Below are positions 39,843-47,442 of a stretch of 64,000 bases of DNA, piece by piece; the stretch's first letter is position 1, and every line of letters begins with the position of its first letter. The DNA is taken from positions 620,001 through 684,000 of the forward strand of contig NC_014220.1 in NCBI RefSeq assembly GCF_000092405.1, read 5' to 3'. The notes below the pieces were generated by a model. The model saw only the letters and a program-made list of their open reading frames with translations, searched no databases and was not told the origin of the DNA. Made by a program: the position numbers and the translations under genes. Source of the DNA: Syntrophothermus lipocalidus DSM 12680 (lineage in GTDB: Bacteria; Bacillota; Syntrophomonadia; Syntrophomonadales; Syntrophothermaceae).

Positions 39843-40499
39843 TCACCTCCCTTCATCTGGAACTAATTGGCTTCCCCGAGGGGTCAAGAACATCTCAACT
39901 TTACCCAGTATCCACCCCGCCCCGATGGCTAAAACGGCGGTGGGAACAGTGCCAGCGATGATAAAGTTGGCATCCGCTGTCTGTATCCCAGTAATGATGA
40001 GGTCTCCAAGTCCCCCCGCTCCGATGAAGGCGGCCAGGGTAGCCCAACTAATCAGATAGACGGTGGAAATACGTACACCGGCCATAATAATAGGTAAGGC
40101 CAACGGAAACTTAACCATCCATAGCAGCTGACGCGAGTTCATCCCCACGCCTGTTCCGGCCTCAATATACACAGGGTTAACATTTCTTATACCGGTATAG
40201 GTATTCCGTATAACCGGCAGGAGCGAATACAGGACCAGGACGACCATCGCGGGAAGGGGGCCTATCCCCAACAACGGCAGTACAAACCCCAGAAGCGCCA
40301 GGCTGGGAATAGTCTGAATACTGCCCGTCGCTGCAAGGACGTAATCAGCCAGCTTTTCTCGTCTTGTTAGCCAAATGCCAAAAGGGATGGCGATCAAGCA
40401 CCCGATCAATTCTGATCCCAGGGCCAAGTAGAGGTGTTGTACCGTTGCCGTAATAATGGTCGTTGAATTCATACTTAGAAATTGGCTGAAGCTAATCAT
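39843..40499 (-). CDS. Osmoprotectant ABC transporter permease (OpuCB/OpuCD type)
   Basis: A 218-residue permease paralogous to the next gene. IEAGTGVGMNSRQLLWMVKF is the EAA loop and FIGAGGLGDLIITGIQTAD the following signature. ATG 40499 is preferred because GGGGGG lies 6 bases upstream; ATG 40505 touches it. Its start overlaps the ATPase gene end by 8 bases. Confidence 0.92.
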   Translation of the reverse strand: MISFSQFLSMNSTTIITATVQHLYLALGSELIGCLIAIPFGIWLTRREKLADYVLAATGSIQTIPSLALLGFVLPLLGIGPLPAMVVLVLYSLLPVIRNTYTGIRNVNPVYIEAGTGVGMNSRQLLWMVKFPLALPIIMAGVRISTVYLISWATLAAFIGAGGLGDLIITGIQTADANFIIAGTVPTAVLAIGAGWILGKVEMFLTPRGSQLVPDEGR

Positions 40500-41613
40500 T
40501 CTCATCCCCCCAAACCACCGATGCCATTGCGTTGACCATACTGGTTCTAGTCACCAGGCCTCTTAGATGACGTTGTGCGTCTACCACCGGCAGGTACTTC
40601 AATTTGCCACCGACCATCAAGTCAAAGGCGTCTTTGGCGGAAGTAGAGTTTAGCACCGTGACCAGATTGTGATCCGCAATTTCGCCAATTCTATAAACAC
40701 GTTGGTGTTCGCGGTCCAGGTCCTCTATGCTTACCCCACCTACCAAAACCCCCTCTTCATCGACCACCAGCACGGTATCTACCCGCTTGCGCTTCATGAG
40801 GGCCAGGCATTCGGCGAGTCCCATTGACGGCAGGACTGTCACGGGGTTGAGATGCATGACCTGTTCAACCGTCAACAGCGCGTAATTGCCCCTTCTGTTT
40901 TTGCCGACAAAGGAGGCTACAAAATCGTCTGCAGGTTTGCGCAGAAGATCTTCCGGCGTAGCGACCTGTATGACCTGTCCCTCCTTCATCACCACCACCC
41001 TGTCGGCCAGTTTTAGTGCTTCGTCTATGTCGTGAGTGACAAAGATGATAGTCTTACGTAACCTTTTTTGCAGGTTTTTAAGCTCGTCTTGAAGGGCTTC
41101 CCTGGAAATGGGATCTAGGGCCCCGAAAGGCTCATCCATCAGAATCAAAGGCGGGTCCGCAGCCAAGGCCCGCAGAACTCCGATTCGCTGCTGTTGCCCG
41201 CCGGAAAGCTCATTGGGGTAGCGATTGGCGTATACGTCAGGGTCCATACCTGCCATTTCCAATAATTCGTGTGCCCTGGCCCTGCTCTTTGTGGCAGGCC
41301 ATTCTAACAACCTCGGTACCACGGTTATGTTTTCTTCTACCGTCATATGGGGAAAGAGACCGATCTGCTGAATGACATAGCCTATCTGTCTCCTTAGGGC
41401 TACCGGATCTACATCCCGAACATTTTTCCCGTTTACCAGAATATCTCCTTCCGTTGGCTCGACAAGCCGGTTCACCATTTTCAGGGTGGTTGTTTTGCCA
41501 CATCCGCTGGGTCCTATCAGAACAACAAGCTCGCCCTCTTCCACCTCAAGGTTCAAGTTTTTCACTGCTATGTGGCCGTTGTAGTCCTTGCTCACTGCTT
41601 TGAATTTAACCAC
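40492..41613 (-). CDS. Osmoprotectant ABC transporter ATPase with CBS domains (OpuCA type)
   Basis: A 373-residue ATPase. Walker A is [14 protein letters not shown] (near residue 33), the signature is [16 protein letters not shown] and Walker B is [13 protein letters not shown]. Two CBS domains occupy about residues 255-368 ([35 protein letters not shown]). In Listeria and Staphylococcus the CBS domains of OpuCA bind c-di-AMP and inhibit transport, so the same is inferred here. GTG start, with GGAGG about 12 bases upstream. First gene of the operon. Confidence 0.94.
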   Translation of the reverse strand: MVKFKAVSKDYNGHIAVKNLNLEVEEGELVVLIGPSGCGKTTTLKMVNRLVEPTEGDILVNGKNVRDVDPVALRRQIGYVIQQIGLFPHMTVEENITVVPRLLEWPATKSRARAHELLEMAGMDPDVYANRYPNELSGGQQQRIGVLRALAADPPLILMDEPFGALDPISREALQDELKNLQKRLRKTIIFVTHDIDEALKLADRVVVMKEGQVIQVATPEDLLRKPADDFVASFVGKNRRGNYALLTVEQVMHLNPVTVLPSMGLAECLALMKRKRVDTVLVVDEEGVLVGGVSIEDLDREHQRVYRIGEIADHNLVTVLNSTSAKDAFDLMVGGKLKYLPVVDAQRHLRGLVTRTSMVNAMASVVWGDEND

Positions 41614-41636
41614 TTAATACAGCTACCTCCTTGTGT

Positions 41637-41665
41637 ACTATAGAGTTAGTTTTAGTCAGCTCCAA
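41637..41665 (-). promoter_or_regulatory. Probable sigma-A promoter of the osmolyte transporter operon
   Basis: On the minus strand TTGGAG (41660-41665) and TATAGT (41637-41642) are 17 bases apart. The start site would lie only about 17 bases before the GTG, right at the GGAGG site. If used, the mRNA would not contain the c-di-AMP riboswitch at 42430-42560. Confidence 0.5.
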
Positions 41666-41817
41666 GCCAATAGACCTGATCCTTGACAACCACACAGGAA
41701 TCCTGGGGCAACTTGGATAAATATTCTCGTAGAGGCAGGGGGCTTCGATCACCTCTTTGGGAGGCAATGCTATCCCTCACGAAAGAGTGAAGCCCCCATA
41801 CGAGAGGACTCGAATGA

Positions 41818-42205
41818 GCACGTTTTCCCAACGCCCGGGCCCTCGTGGCCTATGGCGGAGTGGATGCCTCCGTCAGGGCTTCGGGTCTGTTTGAGGGCAC
41901 CCGTAATCGGATGTCTAAACGTGGCTCCCCTATGCTTAGAAACAGCCTGTGGTTGGCTGCTGTTTCGGCCCGTCGCTTTAACCCGGAATTGAAAGCCTAT
42001 TATGAGTTAAAATGCCGTCAGGGAAAGCATCCGAGTGTTGCTACCGGAGCTGTTGCCAGACGGCTTGTTCATCTGATTTACTCTCCTCTGGAAAGATAAC
42101 CGACCATATGACCCGAATTATCGATGGTCCCGGCCAAAGCAGCAAAAATAACCAGGATCCCTATGTGATTGTCCAAGATATTTTTGCTTTAGTCTATTGA
42201 CTTTT
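41818..42205 (+). pseudogene. IS110-family transposase remnant (C-terminal part)
   Basis: The reading ARFPNARALVAYGGVDASVR, then FEGTRNRMSKRGSPMLRNSL and GKHPSVATGAVARRLVHLIY, is the C-terminal transposase domain of IS110/IS116/IS902 elements. Only about 94 residues remain up to the stop at 42099; a stop codon sits just before them at 41815 and the RuvC-like N-terminal half is missing. The short right flank ends around TTGACTTTTTATAG (42187-42200), which resembles IS110-type right ends. It is oriented opposite to the transporter operon and lies between it and the riboswitch. Confidence 0.85.
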
Positions 42206-42429
42206 TATAGCACGTCTTTCGTTAGGATAAATAATCTGTAAAAAGGCAATTACATCCTACAGGGCAGGTTTTATCATGCCCGCCGAGAGGGCACCATTAA
42301 CACGTCCGTACACTGAATAGGCGCATAAGGTTGCTTCCACCAAAGGTTCATTATTTCCTAAGTCACAGGAAACTCAGGGGGAGACTTAAAGGGGCAAAAT
42401 TGTGAAAGTGAGACTCAAGAATGAACCCC
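42206..42429. other. Spacer between IS110 remnant and riboswitch
   Basis: About 220 bases with no gene. On the minus strand it is the region just downstream of the riboswitch. It contains small inverted repeats, CCTGAGT/ACTTAGG (42357-42378) and GGGCA/TGCCC (42262-42281), but neither is followed by a clear U-run, so no terminator could be assigned. Confidence 0.4.
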
Positions 42430-42560
42430 ACCCTCTCCCTTTACGCTTACGAGGTTAGCTGACGGATTCGGGCCAGGGCGCCCTACCAGCAGTAACTGCC
42501 GGATTCACCCCAAAACGTTGGGTCCCCCGCTTCCGGGCCTGGCGACCCGGAATTCAGCAT
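42430..42560 (-). ncRNA. c-di-AMP riboswitch (ydaO/yuaA leader)
   Basis: On the minus strand the conserved strings follow in order: GGAAGCGGGGGACCCAA, GGGGTGAATCCGGC, GGTAGGGC, CCGAATCCGTCAGCTAACC and CTCGTAAGCG. These are the signature of the ydaO aptamer, which binds two c-di-AMP molecules and normally switches genes off. Known targets include cell-wall hydrolases and potassium or osmolyte transporters. The next intact minus-strand genes downstream are the OpuC-type operon, 820 bases away, with an IS110 remnant in between. A TATATA box lies just upstream (about 42583-42590), but no matching -35 was found. Confidence 0.92.
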
Positions 42561-42658
42561 ACAAGATGGGCTTCGCGGCCGATATATAATTTTTACCCCA
42601 TGTAGGGGTTATGAATTTTGGCCTTGGCAAAACCTCCTTCAAGACTCGACAGTCCCAG

Positions 42659-42922
42659 TCAACTTCTTACCCTAATCTTCCATTCATTTCCTCCTATCCT
42701 AGAGGGTAACCCCATTCTTACAATCAAGTCAAGTTTATAAGCAGCAATACGGTTGTGAACTTGTATGCTGTCCCAGCTACAGTCCCCAAAAACAATCTTA
42801 GGCTTGGTCTGTGGGCCGGTCTGGGACTGCTTTTCATTTTGATCACAACCAGAAACCGTGAAAACAACCGTCAAAGCAAGTAAGACGAAATACAACAACA
42901 CACGATGCTTAGCCAAGGACAT
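42659..42922 (-). pseudogene. Truncated glycine-betaine binding lipoprotein (ProX/OpuAC type)
   Basis: A signal peptide with lipobox VSGC is followed by KPKIVFGDCSWDSIQVHNRI, the start of the mature part of glycine-betaine binding proteins. The similarity then breaks off and the frame ends after about 87 residues, where 280 or more would be expected. The ATG at 42922 has GGGGGAG 8 bases upstream and a good promoter, so the 5' end is intact and the 3' part was lost by deletion or rearrangement. Confidence 0.8.
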
Positions 42923-42973
42923 AGCCGATACTCCCCCTTCACAAGCTGTTTGCGATAGTTGCTTTGTTTTTAA

Positions 42974-43002
42974 ATTATATCCCAAACAAAGACATCTGAC
43001 AA
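42974..43002 (-). promoter_or_regulatory. Sigma-A promoter of the truncated binding-protein gene
   Basis: On the minus strand TTGTCA (42997-43002) and TATAAT (42974-42979) are separated by exactly 17 bases. It lies about 50 bases before the ATG at 42922. Transcription from it could run through the truncated gene into the c-di-AMP riboswitch. Confidence 0.75.
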
Positions 43003-43095
43003 CCTTAAAGTAATTATGAAGTTGGTGGAAGCGCCATAAAAAAATTCGGGCCCGAGCCGAAATGCCATGCGTATGCCATTAGCCATGTTTAGACA

Positions 43096-43188
43096 GAGCC
43101 GATGTGTTGCAGGCGAGGAGTCTTGGAGCGAGTCTGCTAACACTCCTCTGCGAAACGTCGTTCTAAACTGTTTTCGTTCTCTAGTGGT
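43096..43188. repeat. Partial copy of the dispersed palindromic repeat
   Basis: Bases 43096-43143 are the inverted complement of 32666-32713 with only two visible mismatches in 48. Bases 43171-43188 match 33005-33022 directly with two mismatches (TTTTC followed by CTAGTGGT). This copy lacks the inner arms of the full element. It fills most of the 321-base gap between the truncated binding-protein gene and busR; no gene is credible there. Confidence 0.7.
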
Positions 43189-43244
43189 GAGACTTTTAAG
43201 TGTCGCCAGGGTCTTTGGTTTATTTGTGAAGAGGGTGAAGCGTC

Positions 43245-43916
43245 TTACGTGTTAACGAGGTCATACACCTTATTTTTACTTTCCGGAGGGCCTACAAAGA
43301 CAAGTATGTCTGCTTCTTGTATGATGAAGGAAACGTCAGGAGAGAAAATCTGCTCACCGTTACGTTCTACGGCTAAGACTGTGGCTCCGGTCCTGGCCCT
43401 GAAATCTACTGCAGACAGACTCTTACCGACCAGGTATGATCCCCTGGGAACCTGGATTTCTTCGATTTTTTGTAACCGCCCCGCCATTCTCGTGGTATAG
43501 GCGACCAGTTTATTGAGTATCTCATCTATTTCTCGATTAAGTCTATTTCTTTCTTCCACCAATTGTACTATTTGATTACACATGTCTTGTACAATGTAAC
43601 GAGATTCGAATTCTTTAATGAAGGCTTCGGCTGCTTCAGCGGTTCCTACAATTATTCCGCGTCCCGGCTGGGCAACTACTACATTCATGCTCTGCAAAAG
43701 CGCGACAGCCCGTCTGATTGTCTCCGGCGAAACATTGTATTGACCAGCTAATGCGGAACGACCGTAAAGTTTTTCTCCTTGCTTATAGTGTTTACGTGCA
43801 ATTTTCGAAGCAATCTCGAGAGCTATCTGTTCATAACGCGGCATATCGGAAGTGGAACGCTCGTTCTTATTCTTGTTTCGGCCATTGTTCGAGCCTGAGA
43901 GAATTGAAGATTTCAT
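43245..43916 (-). CDS. busR: GntR-family regulator with RCK_C domain (BusR-like)
   Basis: A 223-residue regulator. The winged helix is YEQIALEIASKIARKHYKQG with SALAGQYNVSPETIRRAVAL (about residues 28-80). A helical linker of about residues 115-150 leads to a C-terminal RCK_C/TrkA_C domain (VPRGSYLVGKSLSAVDFRAR). In streptococci and lactococci BusR has this layout, binds c-di-AMP and represses a betaine transporter. Location beside osmolyte-uptake genes and a c-di-AMP riboswitch supports the same role. AGGAGGT lies before the ATG. A perfect BusR operator was not found near the opuC or truncated-gene promoters. Confidence 0.85.
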   Translation of the reverse strand: MKSSILSGSNNGRNKNKNERSTSDMPRYEQIALEIASKIARKHYKQGEKLYGRSALAGQYNVSPETIRRAVALLQSMNVVVAQPGRGIIVGTAEAAEAFIKEFESRYIVQDMCNQIVQLVEERNRLNREIDEILNKLVAYTTRMAGRLQKIEEIQVPRGSYLVGKSLSAVDFRARTGATVLAVERNGEQIFSPDVSFIIQEADILVFVGPPESKNKVYDLVNT

Positions 43917-43978
43917 TATCTAAACCTCCTGTGGGAAGCTGGTAAAAGCAGAAAACGAACATACAAACCGGCAACAGC

Positions 43979-44006
43979 ATTATAACATCACCGGGGCGGT
44001 ACGCAA
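43979..44006 (-). promoter_or_regulatory. Sigma-A promoter of busR
   Basis: On the minus strand TTGCGT (44001-44006) and TATAAT (43979-43984) are 16 bases apart, about 60 bases before the busR ATG. It lies just downstream of trmO. Confidence 0.6.
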
Positions 44007-44046
44007 AACTTATCTTTCCTAATCGATAACCTGGAGCAAAGGACGG

Positions 44047-44442
44047 CTATAATCTGTTTTCTGCTGGTAGGGCGGGCTTGATATCTAAGACTGGGGTCCC
44101 GTCGACGGCATCCAGCCCGACTACCCGTAGTTCGTTGCCTTTCTTCTCGATTAGCCTGACGACGGAAAAACCAATAGGGTTCGGACGGTCGGGCGAACGG
44201 GAAGCGAATACCCCTTTGAGTTCGGATTGACCACGCGGGTAGACCCGTAGAGTCTGGCGACGGGCCTGGTGTAGCCAGTAAAGGACCACCAGGCGGTCAA
44301 ATTGTTCTACTCCATCCAGGGCGGCAGCGAAGTCGCCGAAAACTTCTATTATGCATTCGTCGCCCGATTCATACCCGCTTTTGGGAGCAGCTTCGCGGCT
44401 GAGATAAGGAGAACGTATCGTTCCAATCGGGACAAGGTTCAC
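44047..44442 (-). CDS. trmO: tRNA (t6A37) methyltransferase TrmO
   Basis: A 131-residue protein of the TsaA/YaeB/TrmO family, which uses SAM to methylate N6-threonylcarbamoyladenosine 37 of tRNA-Thr. VNLVPIGTIRSPYLSREAAP at the N-terminus and ASRSPDRPNPIGFSVVRL are the family motifs. GTG 44442 is chosen for GGGGAGG about 7 bases upstream. It is slightly shorter than E. coli TrmO, lacking its C-terminal extension, as is common. Confidence 0.9.
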   Translation of the reverse strand: MNLVPIGTIRSPYLSREAAPKSGYESGDECIIEVFGDFAAALDGVEQFDRLVVLYWLHQARRQTLRVYPRGQSELKGVFASRSPDRPNPIGFSVVRLIEKKGNELRVVGLDAVDGTPVLDIKPALPAENRL

Positions 44443-44460
44443 GCCATTGCCTCCCCAATA

Positions 44461-44500
44461 GCCACTGATGGACACAGATTAACATAGATTTACACTGATT
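44461..44500. repeat. Tandem 10-base repeat (GACACAGATT type)
   Basis: Three adjacent decamers, GACACAGATT, AACATAGATT and TACACTGATT (44471-44500), are preceded by a fourth degenerate unit at 44461-44470. The pattern lies between trmO and the repeat fragment at 44527. Confidence 0.65.
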
Positions 44501-44526
44501 GCACCTAGAATGTGCAGCCACAAGTG

Positions 44527-44557
44527 AGTGTTTAGCCAGGCGAGCGACATAAGACGA
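44527..44557. repeat. Third fragment of the dispersed palindromic repeat
   Basis: The complement of this stretch matches the right end of the full element (32960-32990) at about 28 positions with two single-base gaps: TCGTC, GTCGC, TCGCC and GGCTA blocks are shared in order. It lies in the 205-base gap between trmO and the CapA gene, with no other feature recognised. Confidence 0.55.
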
Positions 44558-44647
44558 ATAGTGATTTTAATAGCGGCTAAAAAGGAATTCTTCCAAGTTA
44601 CGCGAACCTAGTCAGTAGCGATTTTCCGACCGAATGGAGGCAAAAGG

Positions 44648-45793
44648 GTGAAGCGAGGATGTCGACTGGTGTTGCTAATAATGTTCCTGGTCACGATGGC
44701 AGGGTGCAAAGAAGCCCAGCCGGTAAGTGGTACGGGGACAGATGTCCCAAAAGGCATTTTTCAACCGAAAACTGGAGAGATGCTAGCCGTCGGTGATGTG
44801 ATGTTGGCACGGAAGGTTGAACGCCTGATTGCCAGCCAAGGGGAGGGGTATCCTTTTGCTCGATTAGGAGATAGCCTCAAGGCAGCGGACCTCGTTTTTG
44901 GTAATCTGGAATCGCCTTTATCAGAAAGGGGAAGGCCTCTACCGGGCAAAGGGATATGTTTTCGAGCCCGACCAAGCATGGCAGCCGAATTGGCCCGGCG
45001 GGGATTTGATGTCTTGAGCATAGCCAACAACCACGCTCTCGACTATGATACCCCGGCTTTTGAAGACACCCTTCGGTTGCTGGGCGAGGCGGGAATCAGG
45101 ACGGTAGGAGGAGGGGGAAACATTACCGAAGCCAGAAGCCCTGTGATTCTGGAAGAACAGGGACTCAAAATAGCCTTTCTGGCCTACACCGAGATGGCGG
45201 ACATATACTTTCATCCCAAGTATCAAAGAAGATTTCAGGCTACCCAGGACGTGGGTGGGGTGGCTCCTCTGGTGGAAGCTGACGTAAAAGAAGACATAGC
45301 GGCCGTTCGTGATAAGGTCGATATCCTGGTACTGTCCCTGCACTGGGGAACCGAGTACAGCGACAGGCCGACGGATGAGCAGCGCCGGCTGGCCCGGGAG
45401 TTTATCGATGCGGGGGCTGACATTATACTAGGGCACCACCCTCATGTGATACAAGGGGTGGAAAGATACGGGCGCGGGATTATCGCTTACAGCCTGGGAA
45501 ATTTTATTTTCGACCAGAACCAGAAGCTCGCAACCAAGCAAGGCATGATGCTGAGGTTCAAGGTTTCCAGGGGAGGAGTAGAGGAAGTCACGGTACTACC
45601 AGTTTTCATCAATGAAAGCCAACCGGTAGTGGCATCCGGGGAAGAGGGAAAGCCGATTCTGGAGAGGATAAGCGCCCTTTCCCAGGACCTGGGCACGAAG
45701 CTTACACTAAACGAAGACCGCGCGGTGGTGACCCTGAATCCGGAAAAGGCTACCACCATGCCAATTGAACCAGCACAAGCAGGGAGTGAGTAA
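44648..45793 (+). CDS. CapA-family lipoprotein (metallophosphatase-like)
   Basis: A 381-residue lipoprotein with lipobox VTMAGC (Cys20). Its CapA/PGA_cap domain has the calcineurin-like motifs AVGDVMLARKVERLI, FGNLESPLSE, SIANNHALDYD, LSLHWGTEYSD and ILGHHPHVIQGVE. CapA proteins take part in poly-gamma-glutamate or cell-surface polymer handling; no capB/capC genes lie here, so that role is not assured. GTG start with GGAGG 8 bases upstream. Its 3' end overlaps the convergent membrane-protein gene by 44 bases. Confidence 0.88.
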   Translation: MKRGCRLVLLIMFLVTMAGCKEAQPVSGTGTDVPKGIFQPKTGEMLAVGDVMLARKVERLIASQGEGYPFARLGDSLKAADLVFGNLESPLSERGRPLPGKGICFRARPSMAAELARRGFDVLSIANNHALDYDTPAFEDTLRLLGEAGIRTVGGGGNITEARSPVILEEQGLKIAFLAYTEMADIYFHPKYQRRFQATQDVGGVAPLVEADVKEDIAAVRDKVDILVLSLHWGTEYSDRPTDEQRRLAREFIDAGADIILGHHPHVIQGVERYGRGIIAYSLGNFIFDQNQKLATKQGMMLRFKVSRGGVEEVTVLPVFINESQPVVASGEEGKPILERISALSQDLGTKLTLNEDRAVVTLNPEKATTMPIEPAQAGSE

Positions 45794-46181
45794 AGAAAAG
45801 CCAAGCGCTGGTGCGCTCTATCTTCCAGTTAAACAGATACTTCAACGGAATCCGCCCCCGGAAGAACTGGTTCATGGATATTAAAAGCAAGGCCAAATGC
45901 ATGAACTCAAACCCGACAAACAAACCGGTTAAGACCCGGAAGAGCAGGTTTTGAATGACCAGAAAAACCAGCACGAAATAAAGAGTTTCGACTAGAAAGC
46001 TGCCTCCCAGCATCAAATGCAGGTGCCGGCGCGACTTCTCTTTATGCGATATCATCCAGTCGGCTAGACCGGATAACAACATTTTTTCAAATTCTTCTGG
46101 CTTCGATCTGATAATGTAGAAAAAATATACGGAGTAAACCAAAAGGAGGCAAACTGCAAGAATAGCCAGACCCGTTTCCAT
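45750..46181 (-). CDS. Small membrane protein of unknown function
   Basis: A 143-residue protein with an N-terminal membrane segment (about residues 4-24) and two or three further hydrophobic stretches (around 65-85, 88-110 and 125-143). A basic loop SHKEKSRRHLHLM lies between. ATG 46181 behind GGGAG is chosen. It is divergent from the FAD oxidoreductase gene and convergent with capA. No family was recognised. Confidence 0.65.
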   Translation of the reverse strand: METGLAILAVCLLLVYSVYFFYIIRSKPEEFEKMLLSGLADWMISHKEKSRRHLHLMLGGSFLVETLYFVLVFLVIQNLLFRVLTGLFVGFEFMHLALLLISMNQFFRGRIPLKYLFNWKIERTSAWLFFTHSLLVLVQLAWW

Positions 46182-46253
46182 ATCGAGACTCCCATCTTTT
46201 TTAATACAATATAGCATATAGGACCAAACCGAGCCAGATTGAGGAGGTAAACC

Positions 46254-47354
46254 ATGACCCAGGACACAGTCGATGTTCTAGTAATTGGAGCCGGGGTGGT
46301 AGGCCTGGCGGTTGCGAGGGAACTGGGTCTTAGATACCCGGGCAAAACGTTGGCGGTAGTTGAGCGAAACCGTACGTATGGGCTGGAGGTTTCAAGCCGC
46401 AACAGCGAGGTAATTCATTCCGGGATCTACTACCCGGGCGACACGTTGAAAACACGTCTGTGTCTGGAAGGGAAGAATCGCCTGTATGAGTATTGTGCCA
46501 AGCGCTCCATACCCTGCCGGTGTACGGGGAAGCTGATAATCGCCACCGACGAAGCAGGGCTGGATAAACTGAATGTTCTCGAGCGACAGGGGAAAGAATA
46601 CGGCATCCTGGTTGAACGCTTGACCCGGGAACGAGTAGCTGAAATGGAACCGGATATCAGCGCTGTTGAAGCTTTGTTCGTCAGGGACAGCGGTCAGGTT
46701 GATGTTCACCGTCTTATGCAGAGCCTGTTTTTCGAAGCCAGGCAATCGGGGGTCGATTTCGTGTTCGATTCAGAAATACAGGCGGTTGAGTACACGGGAA
46801 GCCTCTATAAGCTACACAGCAATCGAGAAGTCATTCAGGCTTTAAGTGTTGTAAACTGTGCCGGTTTAGGGGCAGAAAAAGTGGCACAATTACTAGGACT
46901 CGATACTGAGAGCTGCGGTTACCGGTTACATCCATGCAAAGGAGAGTACTTCAGGATCAGGAAAAAACTCTCAGTCAAACACCTTATTTACCCGGTGCCT
47001 GGAATTAACAGTCTCGGCATCCATCTTAGCTTCGATATGCAAGATAGAATCCGTCTGGGGCCGAACGCGTACTACGTTGACGACATCGATTACGGTGTGG
47101 ACGAGGCTCATATAGACGAGTTTTACGACGCGGCAATTGCGTACTTGCCTTTCATTCAGAAGCGGGACCTGACTCCGGACTTCGCCGGGATCAGGCCGAA
47201 GTTACAAAGACCAGGCGAAAGTTTCCGGGACTTTGTAATTGCCCAAGAGAGCAGTCGGCGTTATCCCGGCTGGATCAACCTTATCGGTATTGAATCGCCG
47301 GGATTAACCTCTTCACTGGCGATAGCGGAGTATGTGGCGGCGATGTTTAACTAG
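46254..47354 (+). CDS. FAD-dependent oxidoreductase, L-2-hydroxyglutarate oxidase (LhgO)-like
   Basis: A 366-residue DAO-family flavoprotein. VDVLVIGAGVVGLAVARELG is the Rossmann FAD-binding start, and NSEVIHSGIYYPGDTLKTRL is typical of LhgO/glycerol-3-phosphate oxidase relatives. SPGLTSSLAIAEYVA closes the FAD site. Likely substrates are L-2-hydroxyglutarate or related 2-hydroxyacids. GAGGAGG precedes the ATG. Confidence 0.87.
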   Translation: MTQDTVDVLVIGAGVVGLAVARELGLRYPGKTLAVVERNRTYGLEVSSRNSEVIHSGIYYPGDTLKTRLCLEGKNRLYEYCAKRSIPCRCTGKLIIATDEAGLDKLNVLERQGKEYGILVERLTRERVAEMEPDISAVEALFVRDSGQVDVHRLMQSLFFEARQSGVDFVFDSEIQAVEYTGSLYKLHSNREVIQALSVVNCAGLGAEKVAQLLGLDTESCGYRLHPCKGEYFRIRKKLSVKHLIYPVPGINSLGIHLSFDMQDRIRLGPNAYYVDDIDYGVDEAHIDEFYDAAIAYLPFIQKRDLTPDFAGIRPKLQRPGESFRDFVIAQESSRRYPGWINLIGIESPGLTSSLAIAEYVAAMFN

Positions 47355-47410
47355 GTCGTTTTCCGCAGATACCACAATTGGATTGAAGAAAGAGTGTGCA
47401 GGAATAGACA

Positions 47411-47431
47411 AACCCGGCTTTGTGCCGGGTT
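47411..47431. terminator. Bidirectional terminator between convergent genes
   Basis: AACCCGGC (47411-47418) and GCCGGGTT (47424-47431) form a perfect 8-bp stem between the FAD oxidoreductase (ending 47354) and the Rpn-like gene (ending 47443 on the minus strand). T-runs are short on both sides. Confidence 0.6.
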
Positions 47432-47442
47432 CCCTTGAAGAC

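Noticed and set aside
42012-42200. Plus-strand frame overlapping the IS110 remnant
   Set aside because: Shifted frame of the transposase fragment without a ribosome site.
43067-43255. Plus-strand frame of 62 codons between the truncated gene and busR
   Set aside because: It covers the dispersed repeat copy and lacks a ribosome site.
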